Positions 29,566 to 42,300 of a stretch of 58,222 nucleotides of DNA are shown one piece after another. The stretch covers positions 1 to 58,222 of IMG/VR virus record IMGVR_UViG_3300046009_003881; one strand, 5' to 3'. The position numbers were made by a program, and so were the translations under genes. How positions within the stretch are numbered: the first letter of the stretch is position 1; each line of letters starts with the position of its first letter. The notes beneath the pieces were generated by a model that was given only the letters and a program-made list of their open reading frames with translations, was not told the origin of the DNA and did no database searches. Origin of the DNA: a virus.

Positions 29566-30366
29566 ATGGAATATACTCTAACCTATAGCGAACCCGTTTC
29601 AGGATGGGTTTCATTCTACTCATTCATTCCCGACTTTATGATTGGAATGAACAACCACTTCTATTCATTCAAGAGCGGCAATCTTTATAAGCACAGCGTG
29701 AATGCAACTAGAAACAATTTCTATGGAGAGCAGTACAACTCTATACTGAAGAGTGTATTCAATAACGCTCCACTAGAGAACAAGTTGTTCAAGACAATTA
29801 ACCTAGAGGGTGATGCCGCTTGGAGCGCACTGATGGAGACTGATATTCAGAACACTGGTTTTGTTGAACTAGCTTGGTTCGAGAAGAAAGAGAACTCGTT
29901 CTATGCGTTTGTCAGAAACTCAGGCGATGTGCCTGCCCTTGCCAATCAGTATCCACTTAGATCACTGAATGGAATTGGAAGAAGCACCGCTGTGTCCGGA
30001 CCAAACACGGCTCAGGTAATAGACTTCTCAATTGCGCCACTCGTATCAATTGGCAGCATAGTAAGCGTTGGTGACTACCTTTACTTTGCAACACCACCGT
30101 ACAACAACCCTATTCTTGCAGGGCAGATCACTGCTATAAATGTTGACTATCCATCATCGACAAACAATATAGTTGTTGATGCTACAATCCCTGGAGCTAC
30201 GTACCCAGTTCCTATACAGGACGCATACTTCTTATTCATAAAGAACTCAGTGGCAGAATCACACGGTGTACTTGGACACTACTGTGTGTTCACGTTAGAG
30301 AACGACTCTACCTCAAAAGTTGAATTGTTCTCAGCGGAGTCTGAGGTGATGAAGAGTTATCCGTAG
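29566..30366 (+). CDS. Muzzle C-terminal-type tail protein, 266 aa
   Basis: Residues 10-60 (VSGWVSFYSFIPDFMIGMNN, HFYSFKSGNLYKHSV, NNFYGEQYNS) and the segment SPLENKLFKTINLEGD-like (APLENKLFKTINLEGD) are the part that ends the large muzzle-type tail proteins in crAss-like phages. Here they stand alone as a gene. The C-terminal 120 residues form a beta domain with IDFSIAPLVSIGSIVSVGDY. Presumably assembles with the 1532-aa and 299-aa products into one tail-tip complex. Confidence 0.65.
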   Translation: MEYTLTYSEPVSGWVSFYSFIPDFMIGMNNHFYSFKSGNLYKHSVNATRNNFYGEQYNSILKSVFNNAPLENKLFKTINLEGDAAWSALMETDIQNTGFVELAWFEKKENSFYAFVRNSGDVPALANQYPLRSLNGIGRSTAVSGPNTAQVIDFSIAPLVSIGSIVSVGDYLYFATPPYNNPILAGQITAINVDYPSSTNNIVVDATIPGATYPVPIQDAYFLFIKNSVAESHGVLGHYCVFTLENDSTSKVELFSAESEVMKSYP

Positions 30367-30374
30367 AAAATTGA

Positions 30375-30382
30375 TATCTTTG
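30375..30382 (+). promoter_or_regulatory. -7 box just upstream of the GNAT gene
   Basis: TATCTTTG ends only 7 nt before the ATG at 30390, so the transcript should be leaderless or nearly so. Confidence 0.6.
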
Positions 30383-30389
30383 TGGTTAA

Positions 30390-30800
30390 ATGGAAATCAC
30401 CGTAAGACCACTTCTTCCTAGCGACTACAATGACATCCTTGTTGGATGGTGGAATGAGTGGGGTTGGACTCCACCCGTTGCTGACTTTCTCCCCGATGGA
30501 GGGAAGGGCGGTGTAATGGTTATGTGCGGTGACACTCCAGTGTGCGCAGGATTCTTGTACCTCACCAACTCAAAGGTAGCTTGGCTAGAGTTCACTATTT
30601 CTAACAAGTCAATTACTGATAGAGATGTCAGAAGAGTTTGTTTGGAAACCCTAGTAAGCACACTGACTGATGTGGCAGGAAACGTAGGGTACAAGTTTGT
30701 TTATTCATTAGTAAAGAACCAAAGTCTCAGAGGTATCCTTAGCGATGCCGGTTACATTGAGGGTGACTCAAATGCAACGGAGATGATTAAAAGCATATAG
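30390..30800 (+). CDS. GNAT-type acetyltransferase, 136 aa
   Basis: N-terminal MEITVRPLLPSDYNDILVGW (first strand and helix of the GNAT fold), then GGVMVMCGDTPVCAGFLYLT (paired strands) and VAWLEFTISNKSI, followed by a helix (RRVCLETLVSTLTDVAGNVG), YKFVYSLVKNQSLRGILSDA and GYIE at the end, in the usual GNAT order. The acetyl-CoA loop (Q/RxxGxG/A) is not clear. The family transfers an acetyl group to amines; the substrate here is unknown. GNAT proteins of this type recur among structural genes of aquatic phages. It heads the internal-protein operon. Confidence 0.65.
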   Translation: MEITVRPLLPSDYNDILVGWWNEWGWTPPVADFLPDGGKGGVMVMCGDTPVCAGFLYLTNSKVAWLEFTISNKSITDRDVRRVCLETLVSTLTDVAGNVGYKFVYSLVKNQSLRGILSDAGYIEGDSNATEMIKSI

Positions 30801-30801
30801 T

Positions 30802-31584
30802 ATGGCAGGATTTACAGCAGTAGCAGCGGCAGCTTCATTAACCGCAACAGCCGCAGGAAGCGGAGCGTCATTCGCCCAAGCTAGAAAGCAAAGAAAGCTT
30901 CAAGATCAAGCAATGGAAGACGCGACTAAGGCAATGAATGAGGCTCGTAAAAAGTTAGACGTTAACTTCTACGAGCAGCTTGCTATTAAGAAGCTACCGT
31001 ACGAGCTAGAGAGAGAGGCTACACTTTCATCTGTTGCTCAGTTGACTGAGGCTGCTAGAGAAGCTGGTCCTCGTGCAGTTGGTTCTAATGCAGGAAGAAT
31101 ACTTGCGGTTAGCAATGAGGCTCAGGGTGGTATCAGGTCACAGATGGCTACTGATATGGCTAACCTAGAGAAGATAACTGCGGCAGAGGATAGTAGACTA
31201 GCAGGTGTTCAAGCTGATCTTGATTTAGATGAAGCTACCGGAGCGCAATTAGCAGCAAGGGATGCAGGAGAAGCTTCGAATCTAGCAGCAATGCAGGGTA
31301 TTTCAGGAGTGACATCCGCAATTGAGCAGGGAGTTAGTATGATTCCTCTATTTGGAAAGGGTCCATCAAAGAGGTACGCTGAACTTGTTACAAAGGCAGG
31401 CAGTACGGAGGCACTTAAAAGCAAATTGATAGCTGATAATGCTAATTACTCTATTGGTGGTACGCCAATAGATAAGAAAACTATAGAGGGTATGGATGCT
31501 ATGAAGCTAGAAAACTTCTTCATTAACTATGATGCTAATGAATTGAAAAAGCTATACAACGAACTATATCCTAGTGCTAAATAA
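30802..31584 (+). CDS. Internal virion protein, 260 aa
   Basis: It opens with an Ala-rich hydrophobic stretch (MAGFTAVAAAASLTATAAGS), then a long helical Ala/Glu/Lys region (residues 30-170) and a short globular C-terminus. A small helical protein with a hydrophobic N-terminus directly before larger internal proteins matches the T7 gp14-like ejection proteins in layout, though not in recognisable sequence. Likely ejected with the DNA to form the channel through the envelope. Confidence 0.6.
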   Translation: MAGFTAVAAAASLTATAAGSGASFAQARKQRKLQDQAMEDATKAMNEARKKLDVNFYEQLAIKKLPYELEREATLSSVAQLTEAAREAGPRAVGSNAGRILAVSNEAQGGIRSQMATDMANLEKITAAEDSRLAGVQADLDLDEATGAQLAARDAGEASNLAAMQGISGVTSAIEQGVSMIPLFGKGPSKRYAELVTKAGSTEALKSKLIADNANYSIGGTPIDKKTIEGMDAMKLENFFINYDANELKKLYNELYPSAK

Positions 31585-31596
31585 GACGAATTAGTT

Positions 31597-33324
31597 ATGG
31601 CTACTACATACTATAAATACGCAGAGAGAGACGCAGCCAATCAGATAAACTGGTCCACTGTTGCTGCCTCAGTTACTCAGACTCTTGATGAAGAGGCTAA
31701 GTTACGTGAAGAGAAGAAGGCTGACATCGAGAAGGCTTCTAGAGAAATCGCCACCAAGCTAGAGAGTCAGCAACTCAGTGAGAGTGATAAGCTTAATAGC
31801 TGGTGGTTAAGCTTTACCGGTGACGCTCAACAGTCTATGCTTATGGCTGACAACCTGTTGAAGTCAGGTAAAATAAAGCCTAACGACTACGTAAAGCTTC
31901 GTCAGAACATAACTGATGGAACCGATCAGACCGTTTCTTTATTCGAGGAGTACAGCAAGGAGTACGAGGAGAAGATGAAGAGATTCAATAACGGAGATTC
32001 TGAAGCGTATGAAGCGTGGGAGATGGAGAACATCGAAGGGTTCTCAAACTTCACGGGTACAAAACTGTACATAAATCCTATGGACTTTACGGTTAGCGTA
32101 GCAAAAACCAAGGAAGAGAACGGGGTTAAAACCATAGACACAGAGGCAGGGTTCGAATCAATGGGTACGCTTAGAAATCGATTGAAAACGAAGTACGATA
32201 AGTACGATGTTATCGCTGGATTACAAGTAGGTGTTGATGCTATGGGTGAAAACATTGAGGCTATTCGTGAGATTGGTAGTAGGTACAAGCTTGGAAGCGT
32301 AACTCAAATAACAGACCAGACTAGGAGAAAGTCTATGACTAAGTCTGACGAATACGCTATTGATCTATACGAGAAAAGTGAAGAAACTTTTATAAACTCT
32401 ATACTTAATTCAGAAGTATCTGCAAGATCTATCCTTACCGACTACGTTGGTGTGAATCCAGAGACAGGTAAGCCGTATGATTTTACAACGAACGCGACAG
32501 TCGCTCAAAACGACCCGAATTTCATCCTTATGACTGTTAATGATTCTGGAAAAAGAGTACCTAACTTCTCTACAACAAATGGTCAGAAGCAATTAGAAGT
32601 GGCGAGGAAAGCGCTTAAGGTTCAGTTCAGAATGATGCTCGATAGAAAGGAGGAGATACAAACCGTTGCTGAACCATCTCCAACACCAAGGACATTGACT
32701 GCGGCTGAGATTGAGTACGCAATGTACAAGGATAATCCTGATACGTATACAGCGTTTATGAAAGCTAAGAAGGCATTAGATGGAGGTGGAACAGAAGAAA
32801 CAGCGCCAGTGAAACTTCAGTACACAGAAGCTACCGTTGGTCTTACAGAGGACAGGCTTCAGGATAAGGTTAATAAATTTATCGGTAAAGGAGCTACTGA
32901 TGAAGAGGAAGCGGCTAATTTTGATTTAGCTGTTAAGACAATGGTTGAGAATTTACCACCCGAACTTCAGTCTTTAGTAACATCTACTGTACAAGACTCA
33001 TTTGCTGATGCTAATGCTGAGGGAGGCAGAAAGGAATCACCAGACGCTTATGTTACGATAACGTCTGATATACTACCAGGTGGATTTGTAAATGTCCCTG
33101 CTGCAACTAATGCTGCAGGAATATCTAGTACTGAGGGTCAAAACGCTCAAAAGGCAATCATTCAAAAAATATATGATGCAATTCAAACTGGAAAACCATT
33201 AACAGGTCAAGAGGTAAAGGATATATTTTCGCCTGAATTATGGAGAGATTATAACGCAATTGAAGGTGGTCCAAATATATGGACACCAGCTGTAGGAATA
33301 GGAGCAGGATTAGATTGGGATTAA
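31597..33324 (+). CDS. Internal virion/ejection protein, 575 aa
   Basis: A long, mostly helical, charged protein without membrane segments, starting MATTYYKYAERDAANQINWS. It has heptad-rich helices at about 35-120, a central mixed region and a Gly/Pro/Thr-rich C-terminus (GGPNIWTPAVGIGAGLDWD). Lying between the small internal protein and the giant protein, it fits the second of three internal or cargo proteins typical of podoviruses. No enzymatic motif is visible. Confidence 0.6.
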   Translation: MATTYYKYAERDAANQINWSTVAASVTQTLDEEAKLREEKKADIEKASREIATKLESQQLSESDKLNSWWLSFTGDAQQSMLMADNLLKSGKIKPNDYVKLRQNITDGTDQTVSLFEEYSKEYEEKMKRFNNGDSEAYEAWEMENIEGFSNFTGTKLYINPMDFTVSVAKTKEENGVKTIDTEAGFESMGTLRNRLKTKYDKYDVIAGLQVGVDAMGENIEAIREIGSRYKLGSVTQITDQTRRKSMTKSDEYAIDLYEKSEETFINSILNSEVSARSILTDYVGVNPETGKPYDFTTNATVAQNDPNFILMTVNDSGKRVPNFSTTNGQKQLEVARKALKVQFRMMLDRKEEIQTVAEPSPTPRTLTAAEIEYAMYKDNPDTYTAFMKAKKALDGGGTEETAPVKLQYTEATVGLTEDRLQDKVNKFIGKGATDEEEAANFDLAVKTMVENLPPELQSLVTSTVQDSFADANAEGGRKESPDAYVTITSDILPGGFVNVPAATNAAGISSTEGQNAQKAIIQKIYDAIQTGKPLTGQEVKDIFSPELWRDYNAIEGGPNIWTPAVGIGAGLDWD

Positions 33325-33351
33325 GAATAAAGATATACACAACATATAGTT

Positions 33352-36300
33352 ATGGACGAAAAGATTGTAAAGTATTACGAGTACCTTAAGTCAAAAGGAT
33401 TAGATGTTCCTCCGACAGTGGAGCAGTTTCAGAGTACTCTTCAAGATAAAGCTAGTAGCGATAAGTACTATGCTTATCTTCAAAACAAGAAGGCATCTAT
33501 GCCTAATCTTGACATTGCACCGGATGCGAACTCGTTCTATAATACATTAAAAAAAAAAGAAGAGCAAGCTCCGCAAGCACAACCACAAAGCCAACAAGGT
33601 CAAGAACAACCGCAAAGCGGTATGGCTTCACCTTCGGCAGCACCTTTATCGGTATCGAGGTACGGAGGTCAAGGTAGGTATGCAGGTGGCTTAACAGCAG
33701 AGAACATTGACCAATTTACATTCGCTCTTGACCAACAGAGACAAAGTATTCAGCAAGGGCAACAAGCTTACGATGATCTTCGTGTTATAAATCAAGAGGA
33801 CATAGCTCCAAGGCAAGATGTCCTAACTGTACCTAAGCAAGTTGCTGTTCAAAAAGAACCAAAGAAAACTCTTGTTGTTCCTACAGGAACTGTGTATGAC
33901 TTACCACTTGATGAGTATTCAATAAAGTACTTTGAGAATAAGGCAAATCAAATTGAACAGCAAAGGATAGAGAACGAAAAGCAAAAAGCTCTTACCGCTT
34001 CTAATCTTCTTATATCTCAAGACCCAATATTTAATCAGGATCTTCAGACAATAAACAAGGCGCTTATCGATATGGAGGAAGAAGAAGCTCTTCCAATTCT
34101 TAATGATAAGTTCAGCAAGTACGGGTTCACGTTTGTGAGGTCTGGTATTGGAGATGAAATAACTGTTAGAACTTCTGAAGGTAAAAACTCAGTAGTAATA
34201 AACTTTGATCCGTTTACCGGAATAACAGAAGCGTCTGAAGCGGAAAGACTTCGGTCGTTTATAAAGTCATACGCTCAAAGTCCTGACGTTAAAAAGGATG
34301 AGGACTTTATGGCAAGCGCCATAAGAGCAAAGCAAATAAGAAATAAGGGTAGAGATAATGGAGACGGCACGGTATCAACTGTAATCTTTACATCTTTCGA
34401 AGAAGACGGAAAGTTCAAGGTCATCCCAACCTTATTCCCTAAAGATCCAAACAACTACACCACTAAGAAAGACTCTTGGATGGAGCTTGGATTTGAAGAC
34501 GCATTAAGTACAGCTCGTCAAAGAGGAGAGATATTTGAGTTCAAGACAAAGGAAGAAGCAGAGAGATTTGCTGAAGGAGAGTGGAAGGATATTAACAAGG
34601 CTGATATAGAAGCGGATAATTTCTACAAGTCTAGAGGACTCAACTACTCTAACATCAAGCAAGCAAAGGAAGAATACCTTAAGCTTAGAGATAAGATGGA
34701 CTTCATCGAAGAGCAATTAGCTTTTGAAAGAGGAGACGAGTACATAACTGATGAGAGCCTTCGAAAGAAGTACGCCTTGTTAATGGACGGGGATTTTCTG
34801 ACGGAGGATGTTAAAGCTCAGTACGAGAATCTTAAAAAACAAGAGGAGCAGTTACGTGGGGTCTTGTTTGACTCTGATGTTATGACTGCTATGGAGGACT
34901 TCGATGCGTACGCAGGAAAGAAAAGGGATGAGTCTGCTTCTGAAGCGGCTAAATTAAATAGAGAAGCAACAGTAGCTTTTGATGCGCTTGATAATGCTTC
35001 GCTACAAACACTAGGTGTTAGTATAAATGACTTGACAGCGTTCGTTCCAAAAACTTCAGAACAAAAACAATATGCTGATGCGCTTCTAAAGAAGTACGCT
35101 GAAGTGCAAATAACAAAGGGTATGGCTGCTGATAAGTACTACTTGTCAAAGACTTACTTGGATGCAGCTATAGACAAGGAAGTTAATTACGAGTTCATTG
35201 AAAACTACGATGGATTTATAAACTCATTCAAGTCTGGTCTTGCAAATGGATCTGGTGTAAACCAAATCTTGCTTGCTGCTATTGGAAAGAAGGATGTTGA
35301 AAATCCTGAGGACCTAGCTGAGATAGCTGCTATTGTAGCTGAGTCTCAAAAAGAGATGGCTCAATTATCCGGATACAAATCTAGGGTCTTGAACAGATGG
35401 CAGAACGCTGTCGGTGCAGACGAAGCTATGGCTGTTGTTCTAAATGATCCTGCAGAATGGATGCTAACCCTTGCCTCGTACAGTATCTCTCAGATGCTTC
35501 CGTATGGAAGTTGGATTGTTCCATCGTCAGTAGCTACTGGAGCTGCAATAGGAGCAGGGTATGGAGCTGCAACCGGATCTTTAGCAGCTGGAGTAGGGGC
35601 TATTCCTGGTGCTGCAACAGGCGCAGCAATTGGTGCAACTAAGGGATTTCAAGCAGGTATGGCGCTAACTGGTTTTGCTACAGAATACGGCAACGCTATA
35701 CTTCAAGCCGCTACAGAAAAAGGATACGACCTAACTAATCCTCAGGATGTGGAGGCTGCTCTTCGTGACGCTTCAGTGTGGAAAGAAGGAGGAAGAAGAG
35801 GAACGCTTCGAGGTATTCCAATTGCTGTAGTTGACTATCTATCTGCAGGTCTTGCAGGAAACGTAATGAGAGTTGGGAAGACTGCACCTCTAGCGACAAG
35901 GGCAGCAGCTTACGTAGGAGAAAGGGTTGTGTTTGATACACTAGCAGAGATGACTGGTGAAGCTCTTGCTCAAGTTAGTGAAGGAAGAGATAATATTTCT
36001 TGGGCTGAGATAGTAGAAGAAGGAGCAGGTGGTATGGGAAGCAACACGTCAAACCTTGCTTTCAAGTCTGCTATGAGCGTAAGAAAGAATAAGAACATTA
36101 GCATAGCTAATGACTTGACTGACGTTAGGAATATAGCTACCGAGAGATCCTCTGATGCTAGAATATCCAAGTGGGCAAACAATATGCAGGCTCTTGGACA
36201 GATAGACGAAGACGTTAATCAGCGAATCCAAGAGAACATCTCGTTGAGAAACGAGGCAAAGCAATTGCTCAATATTGGTATTTCAGGAAAGATTGCAAAT

Positions 36301-39300
36301 CGATTGACTGGAAATGTTGATGCCGTTACGACTAGGGTTATGGAGCTTCTTGCTGCTAAAAAGGAATTATCTCTATCTGCAAGTAGAAGGGAGGTGTATA
36401 GGGATAAGATAGCAAGTATCAATAATGAGATTGCTACTATAAGCGAAACGAGAACCATTCCAACTGAAAAGGATATGGTAAACCTAGACGCGATACTTGG
36501 GTATAAAAGAAGTGATGTCAGTGAGTATATGATTGACGGAAGAAGATATACCAAGGAGGAGTTCACTAGAAGGATTACTGGTATGTCAAAGGAGAGACTG
36601 AAGAAGTCTAAGGTACAAGTAAAGGGCGATAATGAACTTATCGCTATGATACAAAATGAAGTAGGAAAACAAATTAATACCACACAGCAAGATGCCGTTC
36701 AAGAGCAAACAGCAAGTGAAGTTTCTTTACAGCCAGAAGCCGGAGTTAGCGAAGAAGTGGCGCAAAGAGAATCCCAAGCAGAATCTGAAGTCGTTACCGA
36801 AGAAGTCGAGCAAGAAAAAGTAAGTGTACTAGATAGTCCTGAGACTATATCTAGAAGCATACTGTCCTTGAATCCGGAGGAGAAGTCTACGGTTACCTTC
36901 TTGAGAGAGGATGGAACAGAGATTGGCATTGATGGAAACGAGACGGAGGTGGCTGACGCTTATGATATAGCTGTCAAGACCAACGAGAACGAAAGGACTA
37001 ATGCTCAGAGAAGTGTCATACAAGCAGTAGAGACATTGCTTGCTGATGAAATTCAAGCGGACCAGCTTGATACTATACTAACTACTTCACAACTGTCAAC
37101 TACTGTTTCTGATCTAGAAGCCGTAGAAGCAAGAAGACAAGAAGCATTAAGTAATATTATCTCTGAAGAATCAACCGAAGAAAACAGAAGACCAAACGGT
37201 AGCATAGGTACACAAGGATTTGATCCAACACAAATGAAGGACTTGATCAAATTTTTAAATAAGAAACTAAACTTAAGTATTGATGAACAATTATTTGAGG
37301 GTGATAAGATAAAGCCGTTGATTGATTTTATTAAGGGCAACAAAAACTTAGTTGAAAAAATAAAACAATACGTAAAAACAGATCCAATAGAGGTTAGCAG
37401 AATGCCTGATGGTTCATTACACTTTAGAGATGGTAATCATAGAGCTAATCTTTTAAATTTAATTGGTTCTAACACATTGCCAACAATAGAATTTGGACAA
37501 AGAAATAAAATTGATGAAATAAACGCTGAGTATGATGCAGAACTAGGCGCGATTAGCCAATCTGATCAAGACACTAGATTCAGACTTGATGCTCAGAAAG
37601 AAGGAAAGGCTGACGAGAAGATTGTAAAGACTATGAAGGCTATGCCTACTGAGGAAAAGCAATTCGTAGAGCCATCGGGTCTTTATGATGAAGTTACTGT
37701 AGATGCTATTGGAGAATCAAAGTCATCTACTAAGGAGCAGGATAGCGCTGATCTAGTGAAGGCACTCGGTCTGAAGTCGATAGATGAACTCAACAAGCGC
37801 ATCGAAGACTTCAATGGAATGCCAGTCATACTTGGTATGTCTGATATCCTTGGGTCCGGAACCTACACCGACTCTATGGGTAACCCGATGAAGGTGAACG
37901 GTGGTATACTCTTCGGTGCGTTCGGTGGTAATACTGATCTAGCTTGGGCTGGCGTACAGAGAAATGGAGCTGAGAATCAAATGAATGAAGCTATCGCTCT
38001 GTACAATAAGAACAAGGAACTGTTCGATAGATTATGGGAGGAAGGTAAATTGCCAATGGGACACGTTCCTATGGTGATTATGAGGATGGGTGATACTGCA
38101 GTAAACTCTAACGAGGCTGCGTTCAGATGGCTTGCCCCATACGTGGCATCGCTTCCAACAAAGAATAGAAAGGATGCGCTCAACTCATTGAAGGATGTTC
38201 TTTCCAAGAAGGTTGACAACGACTCGGCTGCATCTTGGCTTGTTGATTTCAACTCATCAGTAACGAGCGGTGAGTTCTCTACCAAGGAAGAGATTGTAGA
38301 GGCACTAGAGGAGATGCTTGCTAGTGAGGAGACTCAGTCTATCGAGAAGAAAAGAAAGTCGGTAGAGACCGTACTTAATGCAGTAAAGAAAAAGAAGACA
38401 ACGGACGAAGCGGTTGAGTATCTTGAAAACAAGACGGAGAGAATCCTATCATACATTGTACTAAACCACATTAAGAACAACAAGATCACAACTCTTGACG
38501 GTCTTCTTAATAGCGTGGTTGAAGAATCTAATAAGAGAGCCAAGGGCGATAATGCCGCGATGTCTCTTCCGGTTAGATCGTTCGTATTCTCTCTAGTTTA
38601 TTCTAAGGGATCTCCAAAAACTCCAAGCCTAGCGCCAATCAAAGCGCTTATGAACGGAGTTAAGAACTTCAAGTCAGAGTACTTTACTACAGACTTCTTA
38701 TACAACGCCATAGGTGAGCCGTCTATGCTTAAAGCAAAGCAAGGTGACACGGTAGCTGTTGTTGGAATAGATGTGCTTAACCCAGAGGTTAAGGCTACGA
38801 ACCATCCGAACTATGGATTTGGTCCAAAGGGTAGATTGATTGCTACTATAAGTAACCCAACGCAGGGTGTTGAAGTATTCCCTGAGTTCAAGGCTAAGGC
38901 ATCTCGTATATTCAAGAAGACCGCTGGCAAGAAGGCAAGTTATCCGGATCCTGAAAAGGTGGCGGCTCAGGTTGGCGGTGCGTTCTTTGTGGACAAGGCG
39001 TTTAGAGGTGCTAGAATTATGAAGGGGCAGATTGATGATCTCAATTTGCTCATAGGTAAATTGCGATTCGCTTTTCCTAACGTATCCGTAGCTACAACTC
39101 AAGAGGAGTTCGATGAAATCCTCAAGGACGAGACCGTTAGAAAGAGAGTCAAGGAAGGAAAGGTAATCTATGGTGTGACCAAGGGAGGAAAGATCTATAT
39201 CAATCCAAGCGAGCGATCACTAGCTACACCAATACACGAGTTCGGTCACATATGGATCGACTACTTGAGATCAGATGCTTCTGGAAAGAAGGGAACTGAA

Positions 39301-42300
39301 TTATTGAAGAAGGGTTTGTCTTTGGTTGAAGGAACCAAGGAGCATAAAGAAGCTATCAAAAAGTACGGTGATACCGAGCTTGCCAAGGAGGAGGCGCTAG
39401 TTGAGCTTATGGCTACAAAGGGATCTACGATAATCAACTCGGCTAAGAAGGCAGGGTTCTTATCTTGGATGAATGCTACGTTCAAGTTCATCAAGGAGAC
39501 GTTCGTTGCTAACTCAAAGAGTGTAACCTACGATCAGATCAAGACCTTGAGCATAGACGAGTTCATCAACATTGGTCTAGCGGACTTATTCAAGGGGTCT
39601 GAAGTCAGTGCAAAGTTCTCGGCAAGTCAAGCTGAACAAGCGAGTAAGGCGAGACTGTCTGCTGGAAACAACGTCAACTCTATCGCATCGATAATCGAAA
39701 GGGGTAGAGCAAGTGGTATATCCGACAAGGCAATTGCCATCTCATTGACAAGAAGAGGATTCACAGCCGATGAGATAGACGCTGCGTTTAAGGGAGCGAC
39801 AACCACATTGTCAAGGTCAACGCTATCCGAGGAGACTCTCCCTGGGTACGATGCGCTTATGGCAATCGTAAGGGAAGAGGCTAAGAGCGCGATAGAAAAA
39901 GGAAGGACGGAAACAAACGAAGCTCTTGATAGCTTAATTGAGATTATAAAGTCAGAGGATATTTATATTAACGCCACTAATGTTCAGCAGGAACAACTAA
40001 TAAGAGCAGTAAGAAGAGCATTTAAGAAGCGTGAGAAGTCTGCTCCATCTGCGTACACTATTGTAACTGGCATAAGCAATATTAAAAAGATTACTATAGC
40101 TGAAGCTGATCTAATCAAGAAGCAATTGATGGATTACGAGAGGGGTGCTAAGAACGCCTTGAAAGCTTGGACCGCAAAAGGGAAAGCCCTTTCTAATGAA
40201 ATGAGAGAGCTTGCGTCTAAAAAGAAAATAACTCTTATCCAGGCTGCTGTCGTGATGAAGAAGTTTAGCAGAGTGAATATGTTTGATGAAGACTCTGTTG
40301 ATGATTTCATTACCTATATGAAAAAGGTATTCTCTGACGCTGAGTACGCAGATAGAATCAGCAAGCTTTCATCCCTGATTCCAAAGGCAAAGAATAACAT
40401 AGACAAGAAGATTGGTATCGCTAGGAATCTTCAAGCACCATTAAGGAGAATGCTTGCAATCAATCCTAGCTTTGTTCCGGATGATGTGCTTTCTACCTAT
40501 GAAAATGTAGTGAAGATGTTTGCTCAAAGCGGAGCTGTTATTACTCCTGCTGAGAGATCAAGTGTTATAGATGATGTCAATAAGGTGTTGTTATCTGTAG
40601 ACGAAAAGTCAAACAAAATAACAGAGATGTCTATGATACTAGATGAGTTTGAAAACAAAGTCTTTGATGAGAACGGTGTACTAAACTACTCCGAAACAAC
40701 GAAGGCTATGCTAAAGGATGACTTAATCACTGTTGAGGATTATGAGTTTATGCGAGACAACAAGCGAAGCATAAACAAGACTATCAAGGATGCGAATAAG
40801 GTTGTGTCTCAAGCTGATCAAGATGCTAAGGCTGCTAAACAGCAAGAAGAGAAGAAAGCGCTTATTGATTCTATCAAGCGTTCTTCTATCGTGCTATCGG
40901 ATATGTTTAGCGAGGACGAGAAGAAGCTTGGTAAGGATCTCGCTGAACTTATAAAGACAGATGCTATAGAGTCGCTGACTAATAGTGAGCTGAACAATCT
41001 GTACAAGTTGATTCAGACAATCAACAATGGCTATATGCCATCGTATGCATACCGTGTTAAAAGCAAGCTATCTAGTATAATTAATGCTGCACCGGTAACG
41101 CAGGCTATAAGTAAGTCTGGCATTGCTGTAATCTCTAAGGCTGTGGCTGGAGCAAAGAGCTTGTTCTCTAAGAAAAGAGACACGGTTCTACAAGCCATAA
41201 GAAGAGGTACTCTATTAGACATTGACAAGACCCTTGGTAATTTTATGAGCAGACCAATCTTTGATAACATATTCAGAAAGTCTACGCAAGCTCAAGCTAA
41301 ACTGAAAGCAGGAACTAATAGCATTAGGCAAAGAATGGACGATGCGGCAGAAGCTGTGTTAAAATCATTGAACAATAATGGAAATGCTTTTGTTGAATCG
41401 TCGTTCAAGATGTATGCGTATATGATACAGCTTGAGTATGAGTCGAACAAGGGAAGCAAATCCGTTAATCCTGCGTCTAAGTTTATTGATGCTACAGTTG
41501 CAGCTATAAAAAAGGGTAAAACAAAATTCTCCAAGAAGGATACTGCTATCCTTGAGAAAATAAAAAAGGAATACTCTACTAATGGTGAGATTGACATAAA
41601 AAAACTATACGATTCATTCAACTCAGCAGAGAAGAAAGCAATCAGAGTAGCCCAGGCTATTGATAAGTCTATTGTGGATAAGGCTGAGTTTACTGCAGTT
41701 GTAATTCGAGGTGAGAAGTTCACCGCGATTAACAATCACATCCACCTTAACACAATAAAGGAGGATAACAAGAGCGATATAGCTTCTGCGTCTCAAGTCG
41801 TTACTGATTATCAAAACTCAACAAGACCATCATCTAAGTCTATGTCACTTGTGTCTAGAACCGGTGAGGTATCGCCATTGAATTTTGACTTCTACGCTGC
41901 TGTTAAAAAGGGATCTACTAGCGTTCTTGTGGATTACTATATGACTCCTGCTATTAGAGAGGCAAAGCAAACTATCAAACAAGTAGAGAAGAACTTAGAA
42001 GAGAAGCAGGACGGAATAACTGAGGATGAGCAAAAAGTTATTAACGCAATATCTATGGCTTACGATGAAGCTACTGAGAACTTGTTGCTTAATTCTTTTG
42101 TTGATGATTCGATCACGGCTAAAGCTATTAATATCCTATCAAAGAATGGATACCGTGCCGCACTAGCAGGTATACCTAGAGCAACCGCAGAGCTTGCGTC
42201 AAACTTAGCCTACGCTACAATCGTTGATCTAAATGCAATGGCTACAGCGTATAAGTATAGAGATATTATTATGTCTTCAGCTGGTCTTGACGTTATGTTG

